From contig OZ018327.1 in NCBI GenBank assembly GCA_963969495.1, forward strand, positions 36,399,282 to 36,463,281: a stretch of 64,000 nt of DNA, given 5' to 3'. Origin of the DNA: Ceratothoa steindachneri (Eukaryota > Arthropoda > Malacostraca > Isopoda > Cymothoidae). Shown piece after piece: positions 10,887 to 23,475 of this stretch. Each line of letters starts with the position of its first letter. The first letter of the stretch is position 1. Both the position numbers and the translations under genes were made by a program. The notes beneath the pieces were generated by a model, which had not been told where the DNA came from, did no database searches, and was given only the letters and a program-made list of their open reading frames with translations.

Positions 10887-11139
10887 AATGTAGGGTAATA
10901 AGATTTAATTAAAATTAGAACATTATATTCTGCGGTGTTTTTTGATGTTTTTGTAATTACAACGGTTAGAATTATCAGGTTAGTTACATTTATTAAATCA
11001 TAATATCTTAATTAGGGTTACCTAATTTGAGAAAGTACATATTTATAAATTTGTAAAGTGAAGGTTTATTAATTATGCCCCCACAGGTTTTTATTCACAT
11101 GTAATTCGCCCTTGATACTGAAAAGGTTAACCCCTGTTT
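10887..11139. other. Unassigned AT-rich sequence
   Basis: Nothing recognised. Confidence 0.4.
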
Positions 11140-11285
11140 TAGGCCATAATATTGAGTAGGTTCTCAGAAGCCCCGACTTGACCCCGTGTGGTGAATATGT
11201 ATGGGATCATTTGAAAAATAGCCTATTTTGGTCACCGCCTATCAATTTAGTTCATTCGTGAGCTCCCATCACAGTTTAAGTCAGC
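11140..11285 (+). pseudogene. Mariner-type transposase fragment (third catalytic motif)
   Basis: Reads RSPDLTPCGEYVWDHLKNS followed by LVHSELPSQF. This matches the SPDLTP.DFFLWG.LK block that holds the last catalytic Asp of mariner-type transposases; here the Asp has become Glu. Too short to assign to a lineage. Confidence 0.6.
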
Positions 11286-12430
11286 TTGTTAAAAGAAAAT
11301 CCAGGTCTTATTAAAGGAGTAAAGAGGAAAAAAGAACTGGAGTCCAGATGTGTATTGATAAGAATGGAGGTGATACTGAAAGGAAAAGAATCTAAAGATA
11401 AATTTTGGAATAAGGAACAACTGAGAATCTGCCTTGTATACTATTAAAATATGAAAGAAAATATCGATAATGTGTCTTTTCATTTCATAGATTGCAGTTT
11501 CTTTCATTGACCTATTCTGCGAAATCCATTTGTTGGTACTCTTCAGGTAAAAGCAGAAGGCTCTAAAACTAAACCGTTTAAACACAATTAAATTAACGCT
11601 TTAATAAAGAATGCATTTTCCTATTAAATTCAAACAAATATATTCAAACTATCGCAATTTTCGGAAGATATATTAAAATCTAAGTTTGTGTATACCTTTT
11701 TGTGTGACATAGTATATATATATGCAAGAAAGAAACCACAGTATTTTTGACCAATTTATTAGGAAATCAGGTTTTGGCAGAGACATCCATCATCTTCAGT
11801 CGCTGGCAAACTAATGAGTACAGTGAGATGAGAACACAATTTTACAAGTCAGATTCTAATCAGGGCGCTGTGCGCGAAGACATTTTTGATCAAAGGTCGG
11901 ATGAGTGTTCTGCTTATTAAGGGATAAATATTAGAAATTTAGTGAGCGCTATGAGTCTTGCCCTCATATGAAGTGTATCTCACTCCACCCGCCTCATTAC
12001 CACGGAAATTTCAAGAAAGATCTGGAACCATACCATCTACCTGGTGGTCAAACTAGCTTAGTTGATATTCCATGGATCTTCCAGGGTCGAGGCAAAGAGT
12101 TTGATCCCAAGCAACGCGGACATGTGTAAAAACAAGCTAGAAAATATCTCAGATGTGATTCTTGTTTCCTGTAATATGAAATTAACATAATCATCTAAAC
12201 ATTTATTGAACTACAGTCTCTTCTATAGTTCATAGAAAAATACCATTATAAAACCAGAATAAACTTTTATTCACCATCTAATTCTATAAATGAAGACTTA
12301 ATACTTATATTATCGTCTCATATTCGTCTGAATTAATTAATTTAAAAAAAGATAGCAGAAGCCTACAACTTTAATGCTGCCTCTCAGTCTGAAAATATCC
12401 TACGTAAAAATTTGTCTCCCCAAAAAAGAA
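11286..12430. other. Unassigned sequence
   Basis: A frame at 11,289-11,585 (minus) has no recognisable domain. Around 11,745-11,820 the phrase CATCATCTTCAGTCGCTGG recalls terminal sequences of Penelope-like elements, but I cannot confirm it. Confidence 0.35.
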
Positions 12431-12830
12431 CAGTCATGTCCAAAATTTTGGAGATTAATATATTTCTAATTCGTTTTTAAAATTTAAGTGATAGGAATAA
12501 TTAATGTAATATTTAAATTATTTAAAAGTGAGCACTTCAAAAATAATAAGAAAAAAAAGTGCTTTCGTTCGCTGAATCTAAAATCGCGCTCTGGTCCTCT
12601 TCCTATAGGAGATGACTTTCAGGTCCTGGACCTTTGCTATTCCAACTCTTTTTTTCAATTTTCTTATTGAACAAAAATAGAGAAATATCAGTTAAGATAC
12701 TATCACAAATTTGCTCTCTATCATTCCAAAACGAATTGAAGCAGTCCTAAAGAACAAAGAACTTCTTTATATAATATTGACGGCGTTCATCAATTGACTT
12801 TATTTATTAATATAATGGGTTTGAGCGCTA
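12431..12830 (+). mobile_element. Internally deleted Tc1-like element (second copy)
   Basis: Begins with CAGTCATGTCCAAAATTTTGGAG and follows the 3192 copy for about 190 bp (for example TTCGCTGAATCTAAAATCGCGC). It then jumps near 12,660 to the 3' end of the transposase (GAACAAAAATAGAG...CGAATTGAAGCAGTCC), matching 5850-5990. The middle of the gene is missing, so this is a MITE-like deletion derivative. Confidence 0.82.
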
Positions 12831-12948
12831 TTTTTTATATTTCACCTTCGAATTATGATACAAACATACCTAAACAAAATGCGACGTTTGATTAGTTATA
12901 TAAATTTTCCTATATGGAAAAATATAATAATCTCAAAAGTTTGGGCCA

Positions 12949-13975
<1,027 letters not shown>

Positions 13976-15300
13976 CGGTCTGAGGCCGCATTGCTTCAGC
14001 CCCTATCACATGTTTAATCACATGCTTTCCCACGTGTATCCTGCGAGAGGAAGTAGAAGGCGCGTTATCGCTCATCATAGCCAATGTTTAATCAAGGAGG
14101 TTCACTTCCCCGTTTGCCTCCATGCGTCGATCTCGCCAGATTGAATTAGGCTTATGGGCAGATAAGATATTTTCCCAGGGGACATTCCATCGAAGTCCCC
14201 CACCCCATTGTCCCCTACGCCAAGGGGCTGGCTTCGGCTATTTATACCATAGCTTTTTCCAATCGAAGCAGATCCAGATTATCTTCGCGAGGCATCAAAC
14301 CGATCCGGTCTCCCTTTTGCACCTAGGAACTCTACCGAGAATCCCCTTATTGTCCAGAAGAGGACAATATCCCTTGAGTGCCAAGGTTCGTGCCCTTCGA
14401 GACGCCAAGTCAACAAGGCCTCCCTGTTGTTCAGAAAGAGAACAACTTTAGAACAGCCATTGTTCTTTGAGCCCGTTCGACAAGAAACGGTTCTCACCCC
14501 CCGCCCTGTTGTTCAGAAAGAGAACAACATTAGAACAGCCATTGTTCTTCAAGCCCGTTCGTCAAGAAACGGTTCTCGTTCCCTAGACATCACGTCAGGA
14601 TAATTTAATTCCCCCCTTTTTTAACGTTCTTCAAGATAACGCTTGGTTACAACAATAACCTCCATTGTTCATCTAGAAGATCTCCGATATCCTGTCACAA
14701 GGATCGCTCGTACTTCCGAGCCCCACTTCGCTCTCACTCCTCGAAGACAGTCCTTCCCCCTCGCTAAGGACAACCCCCCGAAGAACCCCTTCTCCTGGAA
14801 ATCGCCAGTTGGACCGAAGATTCCTTCTCATCGCCTTCCTCTGCACGACAACCTTGTAATTATGTAAGCTAAGCATTATCTTTAATCATTTAACCTTTTG
14901 TTAACGCAACTCGTGCTTTAAACGGTTTAGCGATCCATTCCCCTTTTTGTTTGTTTACCGTTTTAAATTTCTCCAAATCTTAATCCTCAGATTAGTCAGA
15001 TATTCCCATGACCTTTTTCATTACCTGTGTTTCTCCCATTTTTAATCCCCGTTTATGCAAACATTTACCGTGTGTTGTTGATAGTTTAATTAATAAAACT
15101 ATATATTATTAATGGTAGCCATATTATTTATCCTTGTGCTCCGTTCCACTTCTTAAGTATATTGAAGATAAATAAGCCTCTCCAGCACCCCCCCATCCTT
15201 TTTGAACTAACCTCGGTCATCAGATTACCACGCACTCAAAATATAGAATAATCCCCTCAACGAATAGTTATATATAGTATATCGTCGGGAGCCTATTCTA
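13976..15300. other. Unassigned, GC-richer block with hairpins; possible LTR-like sequence
   Basis: No coding frame. It contains a TATTTATACC word (about 14,238), hairpin TTGTCC-AGAAGA-GGACAA (14,349-14,370) and the tandem repeat described separately, then AT-rich sequence with AATAAA near 15,090. The composition would fit a long terminal repeat, but I find no partner copy or target duplication. Confidence 0.3.
14422..14580. repeat. Two tandem copies of an 82-bp hairpin-bearing unit
   Basis: Copies start CCCTGTTGTTCAGAAAGAG at 14,422 and 14,504 and end at CAAGAAACGGTTCTC. Each holds an inverted repeat GTTGTTC...GAACAAC with a 7-base loop. Confidence 0.85.
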
Positions 15301-15408
15301 CGACAGAAACTATGTTGAGAAATATTCGTGACATTTGTGTCATTCTAATTTTTAATAAATATTTCTTTCATTTTGTACCAATACTTTTTGAAACTCCCTC
15401 ACTCCCTC

Positions 15409-15409
<1 letters not shown>

Positions 15410-15496
<87 letters not shown>
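15410..15496. repeat. (TA)n microsatellite
   Basis: About 43 TA units, directly upstream of the Penelope-like fragment. Confidence 0.97.
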
Positions 15497-15498
<2 letters not shown>

Positions 15499-15735
15499 GC
15501 ATAATTAATCGGACTGGCAAAATACTTCAAACTAAAGAAAATTCGGCAATCAGAAATCACGCAAGAAAATGCAAAAGTGATTATCTCTATAGAAGATTTC
15601 GAAATTTTAAATTCCCATAAAGGCCCAATTACACTTCGAATCTTGGAAACATTATATATATAAAACAGTTCAACCCGGACTTAAATAGTGATTTGTTGTC
15701 GGTTCCCCGCCTATTTAATTAAATTAAAAAGTCAA
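15497..15735 (+). pseudogene. Penelope-like element, C-terminal GIY-YIG endonuclease fragment
   Basis: Three consecutive frames read SAIRNHARKCKSDYLYRRF, then SHKGPITLRILETLYI, then IKQFNPDLNSDLL. This is the C-terminal end of Penelope-like reverse transcriptases, where the GIY-YIG domain ends with the LRILE.LYIK...P.LN block. There are two frameshifts, the second inside a short TATATATA run. The GIY-YIG core and reverse transcriptase are absent; they may have been lost where the (TA)n tract now sits. Confidence 0.72.
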
Positions 15736-15763
15736 TAGTGCTTAGTATATCGTTTAATAATAT

Positions 15764-15800
<37 letters not shown>

Positions 15801-15801
15801 C
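15764..15801. repeat. (ATC)n microsatellite
   Basis: About 12 ATC units. They border repeat A copy 3 at the position where copy 1 has ATGATATATA. Confidence 0.95.
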
Positions 15802-16197
15802 TAACTCTATAATTTAAGAAGAGGATTTCTTTGAGTATTTGAATAATAATTTCATCTTAGTTTGGTTATGACTTATGTTTTTATCAAAGTTATTTCTAAT
15901 AATTCTTTTATAATATCAAGAAACAAAATGGTGAAGTTCAGAGAAAAATATAAGTATCAAAATTTTGTGAAATTTTTGAAACCCAAATAATTACAAATGG
16001 TGAAGTTCAGAAAATTTATTTTTATATAACTATATTTTAGTAACGTGATATTTTGAAAGGGGGGAAATTTAGTTTAGAGTTCCTTTTTAAAATGATTATA
16101 AAATTGGCGAAGTTCATAAAATTTATAAAAATTTAACCATGGCTGCTATTTTTTCAGATTTTAAATTTTAATCTTAGTAGCGAAGCCATTGCCTGGT
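15802..16197 (+). repeat. Dispersed repeat family A, copy 3
   Basis: From CTAACTCTATAATTTAAGAA to GTAGCGAAGCCATTGCCTGG. Matches copy 1 in inverse orientation along its whole length but lacks about 30 bp of the GC-rich end. Confidence 0.85.
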
Positions 16198-16830
16198 CCT
16201 ACTTATGAAACTTAGTAATTTTTTGCAATTACTAACTAAATTAAATTTTAAAAAATAACCTGTCTTCTATAGCTATAATTTAAGATGGAGATTTTTTGAA
16301 AATTTATAAATGGTTTTTTTTTGCTTAGTTGACAAATGACTTGGGGTGTTTTGGAAATTCAAAGGATTGAAATAGTTAAAAAGATCAAGAAGAAGAAGAA
16401 GAAGAAGAAGAAGAAGAAGAAGAAGAAGATGAAAATGAAGAAGAAGAAGATGAAGAAGAAGAAGATGAAGATGAAGATGAAGAAGAAGATGAAGAGGAAG
16501 AAGAAGAAGAAGAAGAAAAGGGTGTTCAGGGTGTTAAAATAAAGTCTATAAAGGGGATTATAAAAAGCGGTTAAGATTAGCAAATAAGGCCGTAGGCCAC
16601 ACCCCCGCAGGGGTGCCTGTGTAACCAAAGGCGGCTTGTTTTACTATAAATCTAAACTCTAATTTTAGAAATTGTTTAAACTCTATTTTTTCCTATTCAA
16701 AGCTAAAACTATCAATGTTATATTTGTACCTTTAGAATTGTGCTTTAGTATAGATTTTATAGGCCTCCTCCTCGCCACTCCTCCCTACGGTGGGAGCTTG
16801 CGCTTTGCTACTAATCGCAGCTAGTGTTTA
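16198..16830. repeat. (AAG)n tract and a fourth partial repeat A end
   Basis: (AAG/ATG)n occupies 16,386-16,519. CTATAATTTAAGATGGAG at about 16,270 and the GC-rich word GGGAGCTTGCGCTTTGCTAC at 16,784-16,810 both match family A termini, so a degenerate extra copy probably spans this stretch. Translated Lys-rich or Phe-rich frames here are repeat artefacts. Confidence 0.6.
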
Positions 16831-17673
16831 GCAATGATTGCCTTGATGCTGGTGCTCTTTGTTCTCTCCAGTATCGAGACTTGTGGCATTCTGTCTTGCC
16901 ATGTGATACCAAAGATCTTTTGTAGGCATCTTATTTGGAACGACTCTAGAGGCTTTACGTTTCTCCTGCATGTCGTTCATGTTTCACAGCCAAACAGGAG
17001 AGATGATAGACATACCGCATTGTAGACGGTCATCTTAGTGCTCAGTTTCAAATCTTTATTTTGATAGACTCTTGTAGACAGTTGAGCGAGGGATGCTGCT
17101 GCATGTCCAGTGCAGTGATGTATTTCAACATCCAAATGCGTGTCATTGAAGAGGTAGCTACCAAGATACTTAAATATGGAACGTTTGCGAGATTCATACC
17201 AGTAATTTGAAACACTGGAGGATTAGGAGGCGCTATATCAGACCACTGTGTAAGTATTTCTGTTTTCTATATATTTACAACAAGGACAAATCTGGTGTAT
17301 ATATCAGTAGCAGTTGTCAAGACATATTGCAGTGGGTCTGGTGAATTAGCCACCATGGCACAGTCTTCTGCACACTGTCGGTCCAGAATGTGGTCTCTTG
17401 AGAGCTGTGTCAAAGGCCTTTGTGAGGTCAATGAAAGCCATAAACAGATCTTTGTTTTGGTCGCTAGGTTTTTCTTGCAGTTGCCGGGCTATAAAAATCA
17501 TGTCAACTGTTCCTCAATCTTTGCGAAAGCCACATTGCGATTCCGAAAGTAGGTCTTTTGTGATCAAGGATGTTAGCCTCTGCAACATGATTTTAGAGAG
17601 AACATTCCCGGCAACAGAAAGTAGCAATATACCTTCGCTATTGCCATAAAATGTTTTTGCTGCCTTTTTTTTA

Positions 17674-18926
17674 TACGAGGGGCGGTCAATATGTTTTGCG
17701 AATCGGTAGGGCAAAACAGAGGAAGGGGGATGGCTGTTTATGGGCGTGTTAGGAAAAGTTATAACAAGTCAGGACCTGCAGCCGCACGCTCCTGCCTCGT
17801 CTCTTTAAGAAGCAGTATGATTGCAGATCGTCAGTCACAAATTTTTTAACAATGGAGAAGGTTGAGCACCGCGCAGTGATAAAATTTTTGACCAAGGAAG
17901 GCAAGAATGCAAAAGAGATCCATGAACGCATGGTTGCAGTGTACACCGACACCGCCTCTTCCTATGCAACCATTGTTCGCTGGAATAGAGAGTTCCGCCA
18001 TGGTCGTGAGTCCCTTGAAGATGACCTCCGTCCAGGACTCCCGTCAGACGTGTCCAACGAGGACAATGTGGCCCGTGTGCAGAGGATCATCCTCAAAAAT
18101 CGACGGGTAAAGGTCCGAAGAAATCGAGCGAGAACTTGGAATATCACATGTAAGTGTTACCAACATCATCCACGACAATTTGTCCATGACCAAGGTTTCT
18201 GCCAGTTGGGTCCCTAGAAACCTCACGCCCCATGATCGTCTTCAACGTCGTCAAAGTTCGGAGGAGCTGCTGCTTCTGTACAGCCAAGACCCGGTGGGAT
18301 TTGAGTCACGCAAAGTGACAGATGATGGAACGTGGATCCTTTACTGGGATCCCAAGACCAAGCTCGAAAGCATGGCCTGGAAACACAGTGGCTCTCCGAC
18401 CCCCTTTAAGTTCCGGACCCAGCCCTCAGCCGGGAAGATCATGGCCACCATCTTCTGGGATTCTGAGGGAGTGTTGATGGTGGACTATGCGCCTCGTGGA
18501 AGGACCATCACAGGCCAATATTACGCCGAGGAACTGGCTCGGTTGAAGAAGTGCATCCGTCAGAAGCGGCGCGGCAAGTTGACACGTGGTGTCCTGCTCC
18601 TCCAGGACAATGCCCCTGCCCACAAGGCCAGAGTTGCACAAGCTGCCCTGCGCGAGTGAGGATTCGGCCCCTAGCGACTAGTTTTTATTCCGCCAGCTCA
18701 AGGCTACACTGCGTGGACGCCCGTTTAGAGACGATGAAGATGTCCAGCTCGTCGTCCAGGAGTGGATTGAACAGCAGTCGGGAGATTTCTGGTTGTCGGG
18801 AATTCAAAGCCTCAGGGACAAGTGCATTGAAGTCGAGGGTAGTTATATTGAAAAATAATAAAACCCTTCTCCTCATATCTCGTTTCCTTATATCCGAATT
18901 GCAAAACTTATTGACCGCCCCTCGTA
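17674..18926 (+). mobile_element. Complete mariner element, 1,253 bp, with TIRs and TA duplication
   Basis: Inverted termini TACGAGGGGCGGTCAATA (17,674) and TATTGACCGCCCCTCGTA (ending 18,926) are flanked by TA on both sides (17,672-17,673 and 18,927-18,928). The inverted similarity continues for about 35 bp. It is inserted in the RT region of the minus-strand LINE. Confidence 0.95.
17852..18858 (+). pseudogene. Mariner transposase, one frameshift and a small deletion from intact
   Basis: Starts MEKVEHRAVIKFLTKEGKNA (HTH with a KEIHERM turn). It has the linker WNREFRHGRESLEDD.RPG and GISHVSVTNIIHD, the WVPRNLT box, catalytic region 1 at VTDDGTWILYWDPKTK, region 2 at LLLQDNAPAHKAR and region 3 as S-D-stop-FLF near 18,675. 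A one-base insertion near 18,114 (GGTCCGAAG against GGTCGAAG in the 47-kb copy) shifts the frame. About 33 bp are missing before region 3, and the Tyr after the last Asp is a TAG. The protein ends at SYIEK. Mariner transposase would cut and paste the element at TA sites; this copy cannot be functional. Confidence 0.9.
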
Positions 18927-19475
18927 TATTGCTAGGATATTAGCATCCTTACCCTGTCGGGGCACTTGCTTCCTGTCCCAGACATCCGGGATGAATTTGT
19001 AGAGGTTATGTTAATGCAAGTATCCCCCTCCCCCTGCTTTAAAATCTCTGCGGGCCGGTTGTCAGGGCCTGAGAATTTGTTGTCTTTGAGTGACTGAATT
19101 GCCCATAGAAATTCAATGAAGGCAGGGGGGAGATCCATCCCGTGTGTTATTGGACGCTCATATATTTCAACCTGGTAATTTATTAATATTTTCGAGATTT
19201 CATTTTTTTAATGGCAAATCGTACTCCATGCAAGGGCTGACCTTCTAAAGGGTACCCGTTCCAGAAAAATGTGTATCCTCTACCTATTTCACATGCAGAT
19301 CCTTCATTTAACAGGAAAGTCTAACTGAGTGCTGCTAAGTCAATGTTATACCTTTTTAGTTCAGATGCAAAAAGGGCTGTTCTTCTCTGTGGTATGTCCG
19401 ATTAGTCTGAGGCTAGGAGGGTTCTGACATTCCAAGTATCTATTTTAAGATTCAATTGTTTTTTCTTGATATTAC

Positions 19476-20240
19476 GGCCGCTCTATGGGATGTCCCGTAA
19501 GAACGGCTTCATACCCGAGAGAAGAGGGGAGCGGACGATGCTTAGACCACCTTTTTTAGGTCCTTCTCTTCTCCGTTCCGGGATGAACCGTGTGGATCCT
19601 AAATAGGTCTGCTCAAGCACGCAGGGTTCTATCGAAGCTGGCTGCCACTCCAGTCTCACCAACCAGGGACCATAATAGTTCTGTGCCGCCGACGTGTAGG
19701 GGCCAGGCTAAGAGCGCCCAGAACTACTCAGTTTTTGCTCCCGTGCCCCAGCACCCCATCGCCGTCGAGTTTTGGACAAGACAGGAAATAATGGTGAGAT
19801 AGCAAGAGAAAGAAAACCAGTGCAGAGGACTTCAGGGTGGTCCCAAAGAACGCGCAATCCTGGAGCACACTTTTGGTGCTGGACACGGGTAGCTGATGGC
19901 AAGGGAGAGGCCCAGGCAAATCAACAACCCCACAGCATTGCAGGGGCTGCCAGTACCCCAGTCTCTTGGAGCACACCCCTTTTATCTCAGGGTGTGTTCC
20001 CCTAGCCTTCTTTCTTACCAGATTACCCATAAGGCAGTGGAGTTGGGTGCAGTGGTTGGTAGGTGCCAGGGCATCTCCACACACCGATGGGCCTGAACAC
20101 CATACCTCTGAGGCCCACTGCTGCTTCGAGATCCCCTGCTGGTTCAGCCTGGAGTCACTAGGCGCCCGCAAGGAGGCACAACAGGATTATTGGTGATGGA
20201 GAAGCTGTGTACTGGCAGGGGAAGGCTTACTCCCTCGGTA
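19476..20240 (-). other. GC-rich probable 5' region of the LINE
   Basis: A stretch clearly richer in GC than its surroundings lies directly upstream (minus sense) of the endonuclease start and ends abruptly near 20,240. Frames of 60-150 codons are open on both strands, but none shows a domain. The best reading is the LINE's 5' UTR or ORF1 remnant. Confidence 0.45.
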
Positions 20241-20859
20241 TTAAGTACAAATGCGTCAACTTTCCATTCTCATTTTATTTCAATTATTCACTCGACCAAT
20301 CAATCCTTGAGTGATGCATCATAACAACTGTATTATTAACATCTGTGTGAAATGCTGATCGTAGTGTTCATTGTCACAATATACCACCTACCCAAACTTG
20401 ACAGAACTAGCTCCATTTTAACAAACCGCAATGATTTTACTGACTCCACTGCTACAAAAGCTTGAATACTAATTTACTAAAGTTAATATAACACTTAACG
20501 TACAAAATCAATTAGATCTAAATTTGACTTCCTCAAACTGTATTCACTATTCTAAACGCCAGAGACGCCATTTCACCAGGGACCTAAAACTACGAGTCGC
20601 CTTAATCTTTTCTATTCTTTTTCTATTATTTTCCCAATATTTCATCACTATTATTCTGCTTACTTTCAGATTATCTACTATTTTTTCATCCCTTTTTATG
20701 TCCAAGTCCAAGTGCGACCAGGAATTCAAAACTATTATAATGGATAAATTGAGTACCTAACTAACACTAATCCACCCCTTACACACAATAACATACACGA
20801 GAAAATAAATCGAACCCCACATAAGCAGGATTACTAATGAAAATTCAGAGTGCTCTTGA
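20241..20859. other. Unassigned AT-rich sequence
   Basis: No recognised feature; open frames around 20,524-20,760 have no domain. Confidence 0.4.
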
Positions 20860-21208
20860 ATCCTTCATGCAAAAAACACTCGGAGTAGCTGGTCTGACTA
20901 AAATCAATTGCATCAAACTACCAAAAAATACAGCAAACGCATTATTCAACCTTCATAACGAATCATGGAACATTGGCTACTTACCTTAAGCGTTTAAAGT
21001 AGCTAAATAACATTTTTGTACTCGAAGAAGGAAAAAAACTAATTCTCTTACTGCTTAAGTTTCTCGGGAGGCAATGAGAGGCAATTTGGACCACATGATG
21101 TAGTCTCCAGAGGCTTTTGATATAGTCTAGTGTGATGAGATAAGTACAAATTCAATAAAAATAGGCCTTACAGACAAATTCATTAGATTTTTATACAATA
21201 TTAACCGA
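20860..21208 (+). pseudogene. LINE reverse-transcriptase fragment
   Basis: Broken frames read KLPKNTANALFNLHNESWNI GYLP (RT finger region), then EAFDIV near 21,110 (decayed KAFD palm motif) and IGLTDKFIRFLYNINRA. The palm's FADD is not reached; gypsy sequence begins at about 21,209. Confidence 0.6.
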
Positions 21209-22430
21209 GCTTTGGAGGCAGCGCAGGAATATGACCAAGAAACGAAGGAATTTCGCTCGCGATTAAAATTTTTCCCTAATCCCGGAGAGGCTCAACTATG
21301 GTGTGAAGTAACATCAAGATACCCAGGACCGTTTGTCCCTATGTCGTGCAGAAGGACTATCTTCCATCACTTATATAATCTGTCACATCCTGGAGTCAAG
21401 GCATCACTTCGTCTTATCAAATCTCGATATTTCTGGCCTAATATAGACAAGGAGATTCGCTGGACAAGGGAGTGCCAACCCTACCCGTCGCACAATAGGT
21501 ATTTACTATCTTGCATCGACCGAGCTACGAGCTGGATCGAAGCGCTACCGATTCCGGACATAAGTGCTGCAACAGTCGCGTTGGCTTTCCTAGACGGGTG
21601 GATTTTCAGATTTGGAGTCCCGTTTTACGTAGTGACCGACAGAGGGTCCCAATTCGAATCCGAGTTATTCAAGAAACTGTATGCCCTCGTTGGTTTTCAT
21701 CGTCTCCACACCACGGCGTACCGCCATTCCACGAACGGGAGGTGGAAAGGGCACACAGGACTTTGAAGTGCTTCATAATGGCCTGTCGACAAGGCTGGCT
21801 GGTGCCACTTCCAATTATGCTTTTGGGCATTCGCTCCTTGCCTGATGACTCGGGATTTTCGCCTTTCACGGCAGTCACGGGAACCACACTCTTGCTCCCA
21901 AGACCTTTGGTCTAGTCATCGTCATCGAAGACCGATTCAAATTTTTTTTTTAAATTAGCCTCAACCATGGCACAAGTCGATTTCATGCAGGCGTCCCTAG
22001 GACACTTGCACTCGGTGCCCAAGCCTTCGCGAGGCAACTCATGTGTGGGTCCGAATAGACCGCGTTCGCAAACCACTGGAAGTGCCATATGCTGGCCCTT
22101 TCCCAGTGATCGAGCGCGAGCTGGCAAGGTTCCCTGATGACAAGAGGGACTCTGTCTCAGGGGATAGACTGAAGTCGGCGAGGCTTCCTCCCTCGCATTC
22201 TGATAACGTGCCGGGTAATCAGCAACGCTTGAAGACTCAGGCAAAGAACAGGAGGACCCATCGCACTTCACCTCTTGGAGTGCATGGGACTAAAGACAAT
22301 GATGACAAAGGAAGTCGACAAGACACCTCTTCAGGAACCGGAGAGAATAACGACAAGCAAGACGTCTTAACGTGATCTGGAAGACGAGTCACGTTTGCCA
22401 GGAACCCGTCATTACTATATTTTGGAATCT
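21209..22430 (+). pseudogene. Ty3/gypsy integrase region of pol, truncated
   Basis: Integrase zinc-binding region reads FHHLYNLSHPGVKASLRLIK then YFWPNIDKEIRWTRECQ; the second Cys pair and about 40 residues after it are missing. Catalytic Asp 1 is in LLSCIDRATSWIEALP, Asp 2 in YVVTDRGSQFESELF. The Glu motif (VERAHRTLKCFI) is in another frame after about 21,745. The C-terminal module gives HSVPKPSRG, VWVRIDRVRKPLEVPYAGP and a late SGRRVTFARNP tail near 22,380-22,405. Reverse transcriptase, RNase H and flanking LTRs are not seen. Dead fragment. Confidence 0.88.
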
Positions 22431-23012
22431 TTTTGTAGGCATTATATTGCAGCGTCATACTATAATGAAAGAGGAAGAGGCATGAATATAAACACGCCTC
22501 GTTACTCTTTAGATTTCTTGCGTATCGAACGATGTATATGTACTGTGTAATAATTATAGTATTTGTATAGCAGTCGAAAAGGGATGAGACCCAATTGTAA
22601 GATAAATTATATATTATTGTGTATTATATGGCAGAACATGGCATAATGAATAGGCCCGTTTTGTTGAGTACAGATGTATGTGCTTTCAAATACTGATACC
22701 CTATACGAAGGTTAGAAATGCTGTTAGACGCTAGGTCTTTCTGAAATATGAATTTAATATGTATCTACCTATGTATTTATAATGCGTTATAGTTCAGTAA
22801 CTCTATTACTGGCAGGTGAGTCCTGTAGGGCCGTTGTATGAAATAGGTAGGCCTCTGGCACCAAATTGCAGGATTTAATAGGTCTAGCGAGGAACTACAC
22901 AAATGGACGCTCGGTGGATTTATCAAATCCTAAAAATTGCTATGTGTGTAAATTAAGGAAATAATAGGACAAGTCTAATAAATAAAGAACATAAGAGAAT
23001 TATGAAATGAAA

Positions 23013-23014
<2 letters not shown>
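22431..23014. other. Unassigned; possible 3' LTR remnant of the gypsy element
   Basis: AT-rich sequence directly after the pol end. I cannot define LTR borders. Confidence 0.3.

Positions 23015-23082
<68 letters not shown>
23015..23082. repeat. (TA)n microsatellite
   Basis: About 34 TA units. Confidence 0.97.

Positions 23083-23475
<393 letters not shown>

Larger units (their letters stand above)
16831..19475 (-). pseudogene. Non-LTR retrotransposon ORF2 (endonuclease and RT), interrupted by a mariner
   Basis: Reading leftwards from 19,460: endonuclease start IDTWNVRTLL, RRTALFASELKRYNIDLAAL and YTFFWNGYPLEG (19,460-19,220). The frame then jumps to SLKDNKFSGPDNRPAEILK (RT start, 19,100-19,040). 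After the nested mariner it resumes with GILLLSVAGNVLSKIMLQRL, LLSESQCGFRKD and the palm motif FMAFIDLTKAFDT (17,640-17,400), then a post-RT region with YLGSYLFNDTHLDVEIHHCT. The YADD box and much of the endonuclease are lost. The order EN then RT and the sequence GISLLS.AGK...ESQCGFR are typical of animal LINEs. Confidence 0.85.

Noticed and set aside
16336..16628. Lys-rich and Phe-rich ORFs
   Set aside because: Translations of (AAG)n on each strand.
19708..20196. Overlapping ORFs of up to 147 codons on both strands
   Set aside because: Open frames reflect the GC-rich LINE 5' region; no domain, start context or splice sites support a gene.
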